Below, piece after piece: positions 16,215-24,621 of a DNA stretch of 42,260 nucleotides. Under the pieces are notes generated by a model, which worked only from the letters and a program-made list of their open reading frames with translations, had not been told where the DNA came from and did no database searches. Both the position numbers and the translations under genes were made by a program. The first letter of the stretch is position 1, and each line of letters opens with the position of its first letter. This stretch comes from Bacteroidales bacterium (GTDB lineage: Bacteria > Bacteroidota > Bacteroidia > Bacteroidales > ML635J-15): NCBI GenBank assembly GCA_016937855.1, contig JAFGVU010000107.1, positions 1 to 42,260 on the forward strand, in the 5' to 3' direction.

Positions 16215-16915
16215 TTTATTATTTGCTCCAGTTCGCTTACCAATGATTCTAATACAATTATGTTTCCTCTAGGGTTAGGATGATAACCGTCATCATAGAT
16301 GTCTTCACCTTTATCAGCATTTAAAGGGTTTACTATCTTGACAAAATCATATTTTTGTGAAACTTCACTAATTATGTCGTTGTATTTGATAACATTTGTA
16401 ATAATTGACGGGTTTTTAAAAATCATTTCCTGACCAGGAATTGGAATTGCAATGTAGATTACTTTAAGCACTTCATTTTTCTGACACCTGTTGAAGTACG
16501 CAATAAGGTTTGACCTGAATTTTTCTTTGGAAACGTAAACATTTTCAGTATCTCTTTTATTATTTCGTTTTAAGTAGTCAATGTATTTGTTAACAACTTT
16601 TTTTGGCATCCTGCGCACGATTTTCCATACTAGCGAATTTTCCTTTATAAGTCTGGGTGCGCAATCAACTATTCCAAGTTGTAGGATAACAACCTGTGGG
16701 TTATAATATTCTAAACAATCTGATCCGTATGGGAATTTGTTGTTATTGACATCTGCACCCATGGTAATCAATCCGTCTGTTGTCAAACTGCGTTGAAATA
16801 CAGAAATAAAATCATAATTTTTGTATTTTTCCTTTAATTTGTAGAACCAGGTATCCTCATATAAATTTGTATGCCCCGGTCTGGACAATGAATCTCCTAT
16901 ACAAAGTATTTTCAT
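16211..16915 (-). CDS. SGNH/GDSL-family hydrolase
   Basis: A 234-residue SGNH hydrolase. It starts with KILCIGDSLSRPGHTN, giving the catalytic Ser in GDSL near residue 9. It ends with DDGYHPNPRGN, giving the Asp and His of the triad. Block III reads LQLGIVDCAPR, so the usual Asn of the GxND motif is replaced. There is no signal peptide, so it likely acts in the cytoplasm or on lipid-linked intermediates. It is the last gene of the nonulosonate operon, and its ATG touches the stop of the acyltransferase gene before it. A role in O-deacylation, or as an acyltransferase on the sugar, is inferred from its neighbours. Confidence 0.8.
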   Translation of the reverse strand: MKILCIGDSLSRPGHTNLYEDTWFYKLKEKYKNYDFISVFQRSLTTDGLITMGADVNNNKFPYGSDCLEYYNPQVVILQLGIVDCAPRLIKENSLVWKIVRRMPKKVVNKYIDYLKRNNKRDTENVYVSKEKFRSNLIAYFNRCQKNEVLKVIYIAIPIPGQEMIFKNPSIITNVIKYNDIISEVSQKYDFVKIVNPLNADKGEDIYDDGYHPNPRGNIIVLESLVSELEQIIK

Positions 16916-17464
16916 TTAAATTTCTTTTATTAATTTGGCAGGGTTTCCTACAAATACACAAGCATCCGGAACATCTTTAGTAACAATACTTCCAGCTCCA
17001 ACTACAGCATTCTGTCCTATTGTAACACCAGGTAAAATTATTGCATTTGCTCCAATCCATGCTCCGGTTCTTATAATTACATTTTTCCCTACATAATGTC
17101 CTTGCTTTATAATAGGAATATTCAAATCATCAAAGCGGTGATTGTTTACATAAATATGCACACCAGAACCAATTAATACATCATCTTCAATTACTATTTG
17201 AGCACCATCCTTTCTTGTGTCTGCAAACAGCATTGATGTAGGTCTTATCACCACATTTGCTCCTAGTGAGATATTTGAGCAAGCGATAGCATATGCTCCC
17301 GGCCTAAATTCAGCTCCCTCTCCAAAATGCTTAAATTTTTTAACACACAATTTTTTCCCGGCTTTTTTAAAATATAGCTTAAATTGTGTTGTTAAGCAAT
17401 CAGGTCCAAGTCTATCGGCATTATTCCAAAATTTAATTCTCGAAAACAACTCAAAAATTACCAT
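16916..17464 (-). CDS. Hexapeptide-repeat O-acetyltransferase
   Basis: A 182-residue left-handed beta-helix acetyltransferase of the maltose/virginiamycin acetyltransferase type. Hexapeptide turns are visible (IVIEDDVLIGSGVHI, IIRTGAWIGANAIILPGVTI, AVVGAGSIVTKDV), as is the catalytic-type His in VNNHRFDD. The C-terminal GNPAKLIKEI is typical. It would use acetyl-CoA to acetylate a sugar hydroxyl. It overlaps the SDR gene by 7 bp and is followed directly by the SGNH hydrolase gene, so the pair may set acylation of the nonulosonic sugar. The sugar position cannot be read from sequence. Confidence 0.85.
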   Translation of the reverse strand: MVIFELFSRIKFWNNADRLGPDCLTTQFKLYFKKAGKKLCVKKFKHFGEGAEFRPGAYAIACSNISLGANVVIRPTSMLFADTRKDGAQIVIEDDVLIGSGVHIYVNNHRFDDLNIPIIKQGHYVGKNVIIRTGAWIGANAIILPGVTIGQNAVVGAGSIVTKDVPDACVFVGNPAKLIKEI

Positions 17465-18276
17465 ATCGAAAATCCTCCATCAATTATTAAATTATGACCA
17501 GTCACATAAGAAGAAGCATCTGATGCAAGATAAATCAGTGCTCCATTTATTTCGTCAGGATTTGCTTTTCTCCCCAATGGAACTTTAGCACTATATTTTT
17601 TTAGAAAAGTCTCATTTTCACCTGGGTAATATATTCCGCCGGGAGTAATCGTGTTAACTCTTACATTATATTTCCCATAATAAGCAGCTAAATATCTGGT
17701 AAAATTATTTAACCCTCCTTTTGCTGCATTATATACTCCATGTGAATATATTTGTTTGATGTTAGGAGAATCCTTAACATAAATCTCATGAAGATTTGAA
17801 CCTTCATATATACTTTGATCATTGCCTAAAATGCCATAAATTGAAGATATATTTATTATTGAACCAGATCTTTTCTCTCTCATAATAGGGATAAAAGTCT
17901 GAATTGCCAAAAATGCTGCCGTAAGATTGCCTTTTAGACCAATTTCCCAACCCTCTAAAGAGACTTCTTCAAAAGGCAAATAAAAGTCATTACCCTTTGA
18001 AGTAGTGGCATTTATTAATACATCAATTTTATTATGTGTATTTACTATTGTATGATATACTTTTACTAAATCATCTTTATTTGTAGAATCTGCTTTTATT
18101 AAATGAAACTTTTCAGAATATGTTTCTTTTAAGCTTTTTATTAATTCATCTTCTTCTACTCTTATATCACAACAATACAATATTGCTCCATTCTCCAACA
18201 AACATTTACAAAAATGTTTACCCAAGATTCCGTTTCCGCCAAATAATACAACTATTTTTCCTTTTAAATTAAACAT
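17458..18276 (-). CDS. Short-chain dehydrogenase/reductase (PtmA-like)
   Basis: A 272-residue classical SDR. The NAD(P)-binding motif reads VVLFGGNGILGKHF (about residues 9-22). The catalytic Ser lies in INISSIYG and the Tyr/Lys pair in YNAAKGGLNNF. The C-terminus has the usual YVTGHNLIIDGGF. It overlaps the Gfo/Idh/MocA gene by 13 bp and the hexapeptide acyltransferase gene by 7 bp. SDRs of this kind, called PtmA in Campylobacter, are found in nonulosonate and flagellin-glycosylation loci. Here it probably oxidises or reduces a ring or side-chain hydroxyl of a nonulosonate precursor, possibly in sequence with the neighbouring oxidoreductase. The exact reaction is unknown. Confidence 0.85.
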   Translation of the reverse strand: MFNLKGKIVVLFGGNGILGKHFCKCLLENGAILYCCDIRVEEDELIKSLKETYSEKFHLIKADSTNKDDLVKVYHTIVNTHNKIDVLINATTSKGNDFYLPFEEVSLEGWEIGLKGNLTAAFLAIQTFIPIMREKRSGSIINISSIYGILGNDQSIYEGSNLHEIYVKDSPNIKQIYSHGVYNAAKGGLNNFTRYLAAYYGKYNVRVNTITPGGIYYPGENETFLKKYSAKVPLGRKANPDEINGALIYLASDASSYVTGHNLIIDGGFSIW

Positions 18277-19244
18277 ATTGAAGTATTTTTTAAGTTAGAC
18301 TCTTCACACTTTTCAATTATTTTCATCACATTAATCCCCTGATTAAAACTGCAGGCATAACTTGTTGCTCCTAACCCTACAAATTCCGCCATTTGAAATT
18401 TATATTGTAAATTATAATCCTCCGTATTGCTATAAATTACTTCATTCTTTTTGTTTTCATAATCAATAAAACTAACCTCTTTCTTAACAAAATCATATTG
18501 TAATAGCCCTTTTTCAAAATATATTGATCCCTTACGCACAAGAACTGGGTCTAAAAAATTTATATGAACATTAACCAACTTACAAAACTCCGCTTCACAT
18601 TGTATAGATGCAACATCATCAACATCAATTTCCAAATCGCTTAATTTAGATACTTTTGCAAATACTGATTTAATTTCTCCAAAGAAATACTGCATTAAAT
18701 CAATTTCATGACTCAGTGTTCTAATTGCTCCTCCTCCTAAATCTTTTCTCGAATAATACGCTTTTCTATAGTCCTCATAAGGATGCCAATCCGGCAAATA
18801 CTGTCCTACATGCAGTTGCGCTGTTATTATTCTACCATATTTTTGGGAAGAAATACAAGATTTCACAAATTGAAAAACTCCGTGAAACCTTAAATTATAA
18901 CCAACAATCCCCTCAATATTGGGCTCATTTAATAAATCGGAAATATCCACAATATTCTCAGCAACAGGTTTTTCTACGAAGAATCTGATTTTTTTCTCAA
19001 TTAACTTCGCAACATAGTATTTGTGTAAACTTGTTGGGTTACTAATAACCACATGTGTAGGTTTCCAAGCAAATGCATCTTCCTCATCACTAAACATTTT
19101 GATCTTATCAATTAGAATCTTTTCTAACTGCTTTGATCCTTTATTTGTCCGTAATGCTGCTACATTTTCCAAACCAAGCTCAAGCAATGCTTTTGCATGC
19201 CTTTGACCAATAGAGCCAAGTCCAATTATCAGTACTTTTATCAT
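18264..19244 (-). CDS. Gfo/Idh/MocA-family sugar oxidoreductase
   Basis: A 326-residue NAD(P)-dependent oxidoreductase. The Rossmann start is VLIIGLGSIGQRHAKAL, and the family's FVEKPVAENI motif with the catalytic Lys follows near residue 91. The C-terminal beta-sheet domain contains GGGAIRTLSHEIDLMQYFFG, with the conserved His. Members oxidise or reduce sugars and sugar nucleotides. It overlaps the cytidylyltransferase gene by 4 bp and the SDR gene by 13 bp, so the three are surely co-translated. A Gfo/Idh/MocA plus SDR pair beside a NeuB-like synthase suggests epimerisation or redox tailoring of the nine-carbon sugar or its six-carbon precursor. Confidence 0.85.
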   Translation of the reverse strand: MIKVLIIGLGSIGQRHAKALLELGLENVAALRTNKGSKQLEKILIDKIKMFSDEEDAFAWKPTHVVISNPTSLHKYYVAKLIEKKIRFFVEKPVAENIVDISDLLNEPNIEGIVGYNLRFHGVFQFVKSCISSQKYGRIITAQLHVGQYLPDWHPYEDYRKAYYSRKDLGGGAIRTLSHEIDLMQYFFGEIKSVFAKVSKLSDLEIDVDDVASIQCEAEFCKLVNVHINFLDPVLVRKGSIYFEKGLLQYDFVKKEVSFIDYENKKNEVIYSNTEDYNLQYKFQMAEFVGLGATSYACSFNQGINVMKIIEKCEESNLKNTSICLI

Positions 19245-19993
19245 TTAAGTTTTATTTGATTTTGATCGTCCCATCTAATTTGATAAGATTGTTTTAAGTC
19301 TTTGTTAATGCTAACTATTTCAGGATTTAAATCAAGAAAAGCTATTATTTCCTTGATTCCAGTTTTATAAGTATTAAGGCCAAAATGATTATATATTTTT
19401 GAGAAAAAATCAAAATCAGCTTGATAATCTAATGTTAATCTGTATTCTTTTCTAATTAATTCCTCTGGTATTTCAATATCCAAAACATTAAACAAACCCG
19501 TATCTGTAAAGTATCTGCCCCAAACTTCTGTCTCGATGCCCTCTTTTATTTCACAAACTTTGCGCATTGCATCAATTTTTAACCCATAAGTGAAAAAACC
19601 ATGCGGCAAATCCAATGTCCTTATAAAATCTGCATTAGTCTTCTTATATGTATTAATTATTTCATCAATGTATTCCGTGGAAACCAAGGGGCAATCTGCT
19701 GTTATATTTAAAGCGTAGTCCAAATTAAAACAAACTGATGCATCATAAAGACGTTGAATTACATCATCTTCATGTCCTCGAAAAACTTTTATGTTTTCCT
19801 CTTTTGCAATTACTTCCAAAATATCATCTTGTGGATTCACAGAAGTGCAAAGAATTATTTCGTCAACTGATTTTGCAGTCTTAATGCGATCAATCATCCA
19901 TCGGATTATTTGTCTGTTGTTAATTTCAAGTGTCAGTTTTTTAGGTAGTCTTGTGGACTTCATACGTCCTGTAATCAAATATCCTGTTTTCAT
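19241..19993 (-). CDS. SpsF/NeuA-like cytidylyltransferase
   Basis: A 250-residue nucleotidyltransferase of the acylneuraminate cytidylyltransferase/SpsF group, expected to activate a nonulosonic acid as its CMP derivative. The signature ITGRMKSTRLPKKL (about residues 7-20) is the CTP-binding loop, and ALNITADCPLVSTEYID carries the metal-binding Asp. It is closer to the Bacillus SpsF style than to NeuA. It is the only cytidylyltransferase seen in the window, so it may have to serve products of both NeuB-like enzymes. It lies immediately after the second NeuB-like gene and overlaps the next gene by 4 bp. Confidence 0.8.
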   Translation of the reverse strand: MKTGYLITGRMKSTRLPKKLTLEINNRQIIRWMIDRIKTAKSVDEIILCTSVNPQDDILEVIAKEENIKVFRGHEDDVIQRLYDASVCFNLDYALNITADCPLVSTEYIDEIINTYKKTNADFIRTLDLPHGFFTYGLKIDAMRKVCEIKEGIETEVWGRYFTDTGLFNVLDIEIPEELIRKEYRLTLDYQADFDFFSKIYNHFGLNTYKTGIKEIIAFLDLNPEIVSINKDLKQSYQIRWDDQNQIKLK

Positions 19994-19994
19994 A

Positions 19995-20990
19995 TTACTC
20001 CAAATCAGATTTTTTAATACAATGTCCAGTCTTTAAATTTTTAACAAACTTTTTACCATGCAGACCAACTATGTCTATTTGAGACAAATCTGCTTTTTGA
20101 CCCGTTCTCTTAAAAGAATACAACTCTTCAGAAAGTTCATCACCAACGATTACATCTTTAATCAGAACACCCGCTTTTTTATTAGGCCCAAAAACCGAAT
20201 ATGACTTTTCGCCTGAATTAAGCGTTATTGCGCCATTACCGACAGATTCGACAAGTACTTCTATTTTATCGGTTAATTTATTAAATTGATCAATGCTTAC
20301 TGCAGCCTGCCAGTCAGTTCGGTTCTCGCCTGGCCGAATACTAACATGCTTTTCTACATATTTTACTCCTAACGCAGCCCCGAACAATGTAATTAAAATA
20401 TTATTTTCATTATCCCATGCTGTGTGGTCAGCATATCCATGTTCAAAATTAGGGAATAGATGCATTATTCTTCTTACTTTTTCAAAATTGATATCCTCAT
20501 ATTTTGTAGGGTAATTCTGAAATCCATGCATTAAAACAATATTTGATGTGCCAATTAAAGCAATCGCATTCTCAATTTCATACAAATCTGTTCCACCAAC
20601 ACCCAAAACAACTTTTGTGAGATTGTTTATTTTAGACTTTAAATGACGAAGTAGTTTATAATCGTTTAAACAAACTGAATGAATTTCAACTATCTCTGGA
20701 TTGAATTTCATTCCATATTCAATAGCCTTGATATCATTAAAAAGCAACATCAGTTTTTTATTGAATTTCGTTGGAATTGACAAAATTTCGTCCCATTGCT
20801 TTTCTGTAAACATCCTATCTTTTGCCCAACTATATGCAGGATGATCAGTGTGCATATACTCATCTAGATTAACTGTTAAATGGAATTTTATATAATCAAC
20901 TTTGGTCTGTTGAGCTATTTCAGTTACCAACTGTTTAAAAAACTCGAAATCACCATCATGGTGCCACGCCGTTTCTGCTATTAATCTCAT
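19995..20990 (-). CDS. Second, divergent NeuB-family synthase (with SAF domain)
   Basis: A 331-residue member of the NeuB family, which condenses phosphoenolpyruvate with a six-carbon amino sugar. The TIM-barrel start is IAETAWHHDGDFEFF instead of the usual IAEAGVNHNG. VDYIKFHL keeps the substrate-binding Lys. The metal-binding histidines are retained in YADHTAWD and VEKHVS. The usual HC-x-x-x-YP segment reads LMHGFQNYPT, and the loop after EKH is RPGENRTDWQAA rather than a PGPDH type. A C-terminal SAF/antifreeze-like domain (about 270-331) has the family Arg in FKRTGQKAD. The divergence suggests a different acceptor sugar from the canonical NeuB encoded 2.6 kb upstream. It sits between the YhcH and cytidylyltransferase genes with gaps of 1-2 bp. 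Confidence 0.8.
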   Translation of the reverse strand: MRLIAETAWHHDGDFEFFKQLVTEIAQQTKVDYIKFHLTVNLDEYMHTDHPAYSWAKDRMFTEKQWDEILSIPTKFNKKLMLLFNDIKAIEYGMKFNPEIVEIHSVCLNDYKLLRHLKSKINNLTKVVLGVGGTDLYEIENAIALIGTSNIVLMHGFQNYPTKYEDINFEKVRRIMHLFPNFEHGYADHTAWDNENNILITLFGAALGVKYVEKHVSIRPGENRTDWQAAVSIDQFNKLTDKIEVLVESVGNGAITLNSGEKSYSVFGPNKKAGVLIKDVIVGDELSEELYSFKRTGQKADLSQIDIVGLHGKKFVKNLKTGHCIKKSDLE

Positions 20991-20992
20991 TC

Positions 20993-21448
20993 TTAATCAA
21001 TTTTAATTTTAACGACAATCTTTTTTATCTGCTCCGAGTTTGTGAGAGCAAAACCTGGCATATGCAAATCATTCGGGAAAAACATTGCACACATTCCTCG
21101 CGAAAGACAAAGCTTATTACTTTCCTGTCCGACAAACAAAGAGTAATCACTTATTTCATCATACTCCTTATTCACTATTTGATTTACAAAAACTTCAAAG
21201 TTTATAATTTCATTTCCACTTATCATGTATTGTAAATCAATATACTTGCGATGAGACTCCAGAATATTATTCTGTACCGTCTTTGTTTCATACTCATTTA
21301 CGAGAAAAAACAACTTGTCTCCATCAATTTCATGTTTTCCTTTTGGATATTTTGAAAAATCAGTTGTTTGAATAAATTCGAATGCTTGATTTATTCTTTG
21401 TCCAAGATTTTTATAGATACTAATATTTGTAACGTGGTCAAAAATCAT
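20993..21448 (-). CDS. YhcH/YjgK/YiaL (EbgC-like) family protein
   Basis: A 151-residue single-domain cupin-like protein of the DUF386 family (YhcH, YiaL, EbgC). Visible signatures are KHEIDGDKLFFLVNEY, SHRKYIDLQYMISG with conserved metal-ligand type residues, and a C-terminal MFFPNDLHMPGF. In E. coli yhcH belongs to the sialic-acid catabolic nan operon and has been linked to handling sugar anomers. Here it sits inside a biosynthetic operon, 2 bp from the second NeuB-like gene and from ptmE. A supporting role such as anomer or epimer selection of the sugar substrate is an inference; no reaction is established. Confidence 0.85.
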   Translation of the reverse strand: MIFDHVTNISIYKNLGQRINQAFEFIQTTDFSKYPKGKHEIDGDKLFFLVNEYETKTVQNNILESHRKYIDLQYMISGNEIINFEVFVNQIVNKEYDEISDYSLFVGQESNKLCLSRGMCAMFFPNDLHMPGFALTNSEQIKKIVVKIKID

Positions 21449-21450
21449 TT

Positions 21451-22506
21451 TTAATCAAATTTAATAAAGTTAATATCATTGTTTGCTTTTAAATAATCCT
21501 CATGTTTTCCAATGTCAAGCCAATATCCCTCCAAAGGGTAAGACACAACTTTTTTTCCTATTTTTATCAATTCCTCCATAAGATCAGTTGTGTTATAATG
21601 TTTCTCTATTGGAATCAGTTTTAACAATTCTCTTTTCATCAAATAGATGCCACCATTTGAATAATATGTATATGTTGGCTTTTCTTTAAAATTTACTACA
21701 TGTCCGTTACTTGTTTCAAGAACAGCATAAGGAATATCAACTCTATATGGTATTGTTGCTACCGAAAAATCAGCATCCTGTTTAATAAAATCAAGAAAGA
21801 AATGTTCGTAATCAATATTTGTCAATAAATCACTATTGGTAACCAGAATGTAATCATGAATAAAGTTTTTTATTTTAGAAACGGACCCGATTGTTCCCAA
21901 TGGCTCAGTTTCGTAAATATACTGAATAATTGTGTTTTTTTCTTCTCCGTCTCCAAAATACGCCTCTATTTGTTCACCTAAGTACTTAACAGTAATCCAA
22001 AAATCATCAATCCCGAATAAGCATAAACGATTTAAGTTATGCTCAAGAATGGGTTTATCTCCGACTTTGAGCAATGGTTTGGGCACCAAGTCTGTTAAAG
22101 GCCTTAATCGCTCACCTCGTCCACCTGCCATAATCACAGCATCAACAGGCAAATAGGATTTTATTTTACGAAAGTTAATTACATTTACAATTCGGTCATC
22201 TTTATCAAGTATAGGAATAATACGAAAATTATTTTCTCTGAACTCAACGACTTTTTTAATATCCCTTTCCCCTTTTCTGATAAATTTAGGATTCTGCTGG
22301 ATGATATTTTCCACCAAATCATCAACTCCAAAACCTTTTAAAAGACCTCTCCTAACATCACCATCAGTTAGAGATCCAATCAGTTTTTCATTTTCGTCAA
22401 CAATAAATATAATTGCATCTTTTGCAAGAGAATCAAGCACTTTCAATGCATCCTTTATCTTGTGTCCTTTTTCAAGAAGGTGTTTTTTGTAGTTATCTAT
22501 TTGCAT
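21451..22506 (-). CDS. ptmE: PtmE-like sugar-1-phosphate nucleotidyltransferase with CBS domains
   Basis: A 351-residue fusion. Residues 1-120 form a CBS pair (DAIIFIVDENEKLIGSLTD and IIPILDKDDRIVNVI), and residues 125-350 form a nucleotidyltransferase with the signature AVIMAGGRGERLRPLTDLVP and YSNGGIYLMKRELL. This arrangement matches Campylobacter PtmE, a glucosamine-1-phosphate guanylyltransferase that begins the GDP-linked route to legionaminic acid. Its presence with LegB, LegC, LegH, LegG and LegI homologues suggests a GDP- rather than UDP-sugar route here. The CBS pair may bind an adenine nucleotide and regulate activity. It overlaps the NeuC gene by 14 bp. Nucleotide specificity is inferred. 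Confidence 0.85.
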   Translation of the reverse strand: MQIDNYKKHLLEKGHKIKDALKVLDSLAKDAIIFIVDENEKLIGSLTDGDVRRGLLKGFGVDDLVENIIQQNPKFIRKGERDIKKVVEFRENNFRIIPILDKDDRIVNVINFRKIKSYLPVDAVIMAGGRGERLRPLTDLVPKPLLKVGDKPILEHNLNRLCLFGIDDFWITVKYLGEQIEAYFGDGEEKNTIIQYIYETEPLGTIGSVSKIKNFIHDYILVTNSDLLTNIDYEHFFLDFIKQDADFSVATIPYRVDIPYAVLETSNGHVVNFKEKPTYTYYSNGGIYLMKRELLKLIPIEKHYNTTDLMEELIKIGKKVVSYPLEGYWLDIGKHEDYLKANNDINFIKFD

Positions 22507-23599
22507 AGTTTTTTAAATATTTAATCATTTCCTCTGCTGCTTTTCCATTGCCATATATCTTTGTTTCTTTAGATGAAGAATAACTAGCTGCTTTTGAAAT
22601 TGCATTGATAATCTCATCCTTTTTGATTTTGCTATTAAAAATATTTGGTGTAATAATCCTTCCTTTTTGCCTGTTCCCTAAGTTTACAACAGGCTTATCA
22701 AAACCTGCGGCTTCGATAAAACCACTCGAGGTATTACCAAGTAGCATTGAACAATGCTTAATACAAGTTAAATAACCAAGAGATCCAAAAGATTCGACTC
22801 CAATGACATTTGCATTTTTCTCAATAAACTTGTTTAGTTCCGACCTAATTTGCAAACCCATTGTATCTGAATTTGGCATCGTAATTATTATCTGATAGGC
22901 CTTGAGCTCAGCAAGAGCACAAATTATTTCATTTATGAAAAATGTATTTTTTTCGAATTCAACTGTTTCGGGATGGAAAGTAAAAAGAATACTAGGAATA
23001 CTTAAGTCAATACCAAATTTTTCCTTAAATTGTACTAATGTAAAAAGCTGTGTTAGTTTTATGTTGTCAATGCTAAGCGCTCCAGTATTGTAAACATTTT
23101 TGTCGTTGCCGATAATTTCAATTACACGTTTTCTATATTCTTCTGCAGCAGTAAAATGAATGTCAGACATTAAAGTTATTGAATGTCTGAACGAATTATC
23201 AATTGCGCCTAATGTAGTTTCCCCGCCATGTATATGAGCAATTTTTAGGTTAAAGGGAATTGTAGAACTTACTGCTGCAAACATTTCATATCGGTCACCC
23301 AAAGCGATAACCAAATCAAAATTATGTTTGTACCACACTTTAGAAAACTCTTCTATTGTTTTGCCTATAGAAAATGAAATTTCTGCTGGACTATCTCCAG
23401 TTGGCATAGTGTCAATTTTCTCTGCAATGTTAAAACCATCTGCATAAATATTTTCAATAGTATTCCCAAATTTTAAGGAAAGATGAGTACCGAATACTAG
23501 CAAATTAAGGTCGAAAAAGCTATCTTTTTCTAACAATTCCAATAACGGACGATAAATACCGTAATCAGCTCTCGAACTTGTTAAAACTGCAACTTTCAT
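22493..23599 (-). CDS. neuC: NeuC/LegG-type hydrolysing NDP-sugar 2-epimerase
   Basis: A 368-residue hydrolysing 2-epimerase with the UDP-GlcNAc 2-epimerase fold. The start VAVLTSSRADYGIYRPLL is diagnostic, followed by LVIALGDRYEMFAAV, IAHIHGGETTLGAID and GNTSSGFIEAAGFDKPVVNLG. In the legionaminic pathway the LegG member removes the nucleotide from the 2,4-diacetamido sugar and inverts C2 to give the free manno-configured substrate for the synthase. It overlaps the synthase gene by 4 bp and ptmE by 14 bp. Sialic-acid NeuC acting on UDP-GlcNAc is the alternative, but the LegB/LegC neighbours favour LegG. Confidence 0.9.
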   Translation of the reverse strand: MKVAVLTSSRADYGIYRPLLELLEKDSFFDLNLLVFGTHLSLKFGNTIENIYADGFNIAEKIDTMPTGDSPAEISFSIGKTIEEFSKVWYKHNFDLVIALGDRYEMFAAVSSTIPFNLKIAHIHGGETTLGAIDNSFRHSITLMSDIHFTAAEEYRKRVIEIIGNDKNVYNTGALSIDNIKLTQLFTLVQFKEKFGIDLSIPSILFTFHPETVEFEKNTFFINEIICALAELKAYQIIITMPNSDTMGLQIRSELNKFIEKNANVIGVESFGSLGYLTCIKHCSMLLGNTSSGFIEAAGFDKPVVNLGNRQKGRIITPNIFNSKIKKDEIINAISKAASYSSSKETKIYGNGKAAEEMIKYLKNYANR

Positions 23600-24621
23600 T
23601 TAAAATCCTCCGATTTAAGCATTTGTTCTTCCTCGACATCACTAATGAGAGTTTTTCCAATGTAGAAATCGATATCCATTGGTGAAACCCCGTTTCCAGG
23701 TCTTTTGGCGATTAAATCATCTTTCTTTATAACATTTCCCTTAGACAATGCATTTGAATAATGAAGACTTTTACGTGCAATATTTATATTCTTTTTTTCA
23801 GATGGGCTTGGGGTTTTTAATCCACTCCCACTAATTGCTAATTCAATATTTCTAATAGATTCAACCATTGACTTTAATTCATCAGGTTCTAAAGATGCTT
23901 TATGATCTGGTCCTGGTAAATTACGATCTAAAGTAAAGTGCTTTTCTATGACAGATGCTCCTAATGCGACAGCTGCAATTGCAACTTCAACACCTTGTGT
24001 GTGATCAGAGTAACCCACTTTTACCCCAAATTCATTTTTAATATGTTGCATTGCCAACAAATTGACATCACACATAGGAGTTGGATATTCTGTATTGCAA
24101 TGTAGCAGGGTAATCTTTTCCTTTGGCAAGCCTTCTGAATAAATGACTTCGAGTGCATTTCGAATTTCAGTAATGTCAGCCATTCCGGTTGAAATAATCA
24201 CTTCTTTAGCTTTTTTCGCAATATGTTGAAGATATGGTTTATTTGTAATTTCTCCAGAGGGTATCTTAAAAAAGTTAATCCCTAGCTTATCAAGAAAATC
24301 AATACTCTCAATATCAAAACCTGTGGACAAAAACAAAATTCCTCTTTCTTCAGCATACTCTTTTAATTTGTAATACCATTCTTCAGGCATTTCAAGTTTC
24401 TTGAGCATCGAATATTGAGAATCGTCATCATCAACAGTATTTAATTGTTGATATTTAGCTTTTTTTGCTGACTTTGACACTAATCTGGAAGCATTAAATG
24501 TTTGAAACTTTACATAGTCTGCTCCTGCATCTGCAGCACTGCCAATAAGCTTTTTTGCAAGTTCAAAACTTCCGTTATGATTTACTCCAGCTTCAGCTAT
24601 TACTATCGTTTTATTAACCAT
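23596..24621 (-). CDS. neuB: Nonulosonic acid synthase NeuB/LegI
   Basis: A 341-residue phosphoenolpyruvate-dependent synthase. It shows all the canonical NeuB landmarks: IAEAGVNHNGSFELA at the start, DYVKFQTF, LHCNTEYPTP, VGYSDHTQG and IEKHFTLDRNLPGPDHKAS. The SAF domain near the end carries KRPGNGVSP, with the Arg that reaches the neighbouring active site. By neighbourhood its acceptor is probably the 2,4-diacetamido-trideoxymannose made by the LegB-LegG enzymes, giving a legionaminic-type acid. ATG at 24621 overlaps the NeuD gene by 8 bp. Compare the divergent second copy at 19995-20990. Confidence 0.93.
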   Translation of the reverse strand: MVNKTIVIAEAGVNHNGSFELAKKLIGSAADAGADYVKFQTFNASRLVSKSAKKAKYQQLNTVDDDDSQYSMLKKLEMPEEWYYKLKEYAEERGILFLSTGFDIESIDFLDKLGINFFKIPSGEITNKPYLQHIAKKAKEVIISTGMADITEIRNALEVIYSEGLPKEKITLLHCNTEYPTPMCDVNLLAMQHIKNEFGVKVGYSDHTQGVEVAIAAVALGASVIEKHFTLDRNLPGPDHKASLEPDELKSMVESIRNIELAISGSGLKTPSPSEKKNINIARKSLHYSNALSKGNVIKKDDLIAKRPGNGVSPMDIDFYIGKTLISDVEEEQMLKSEDFK

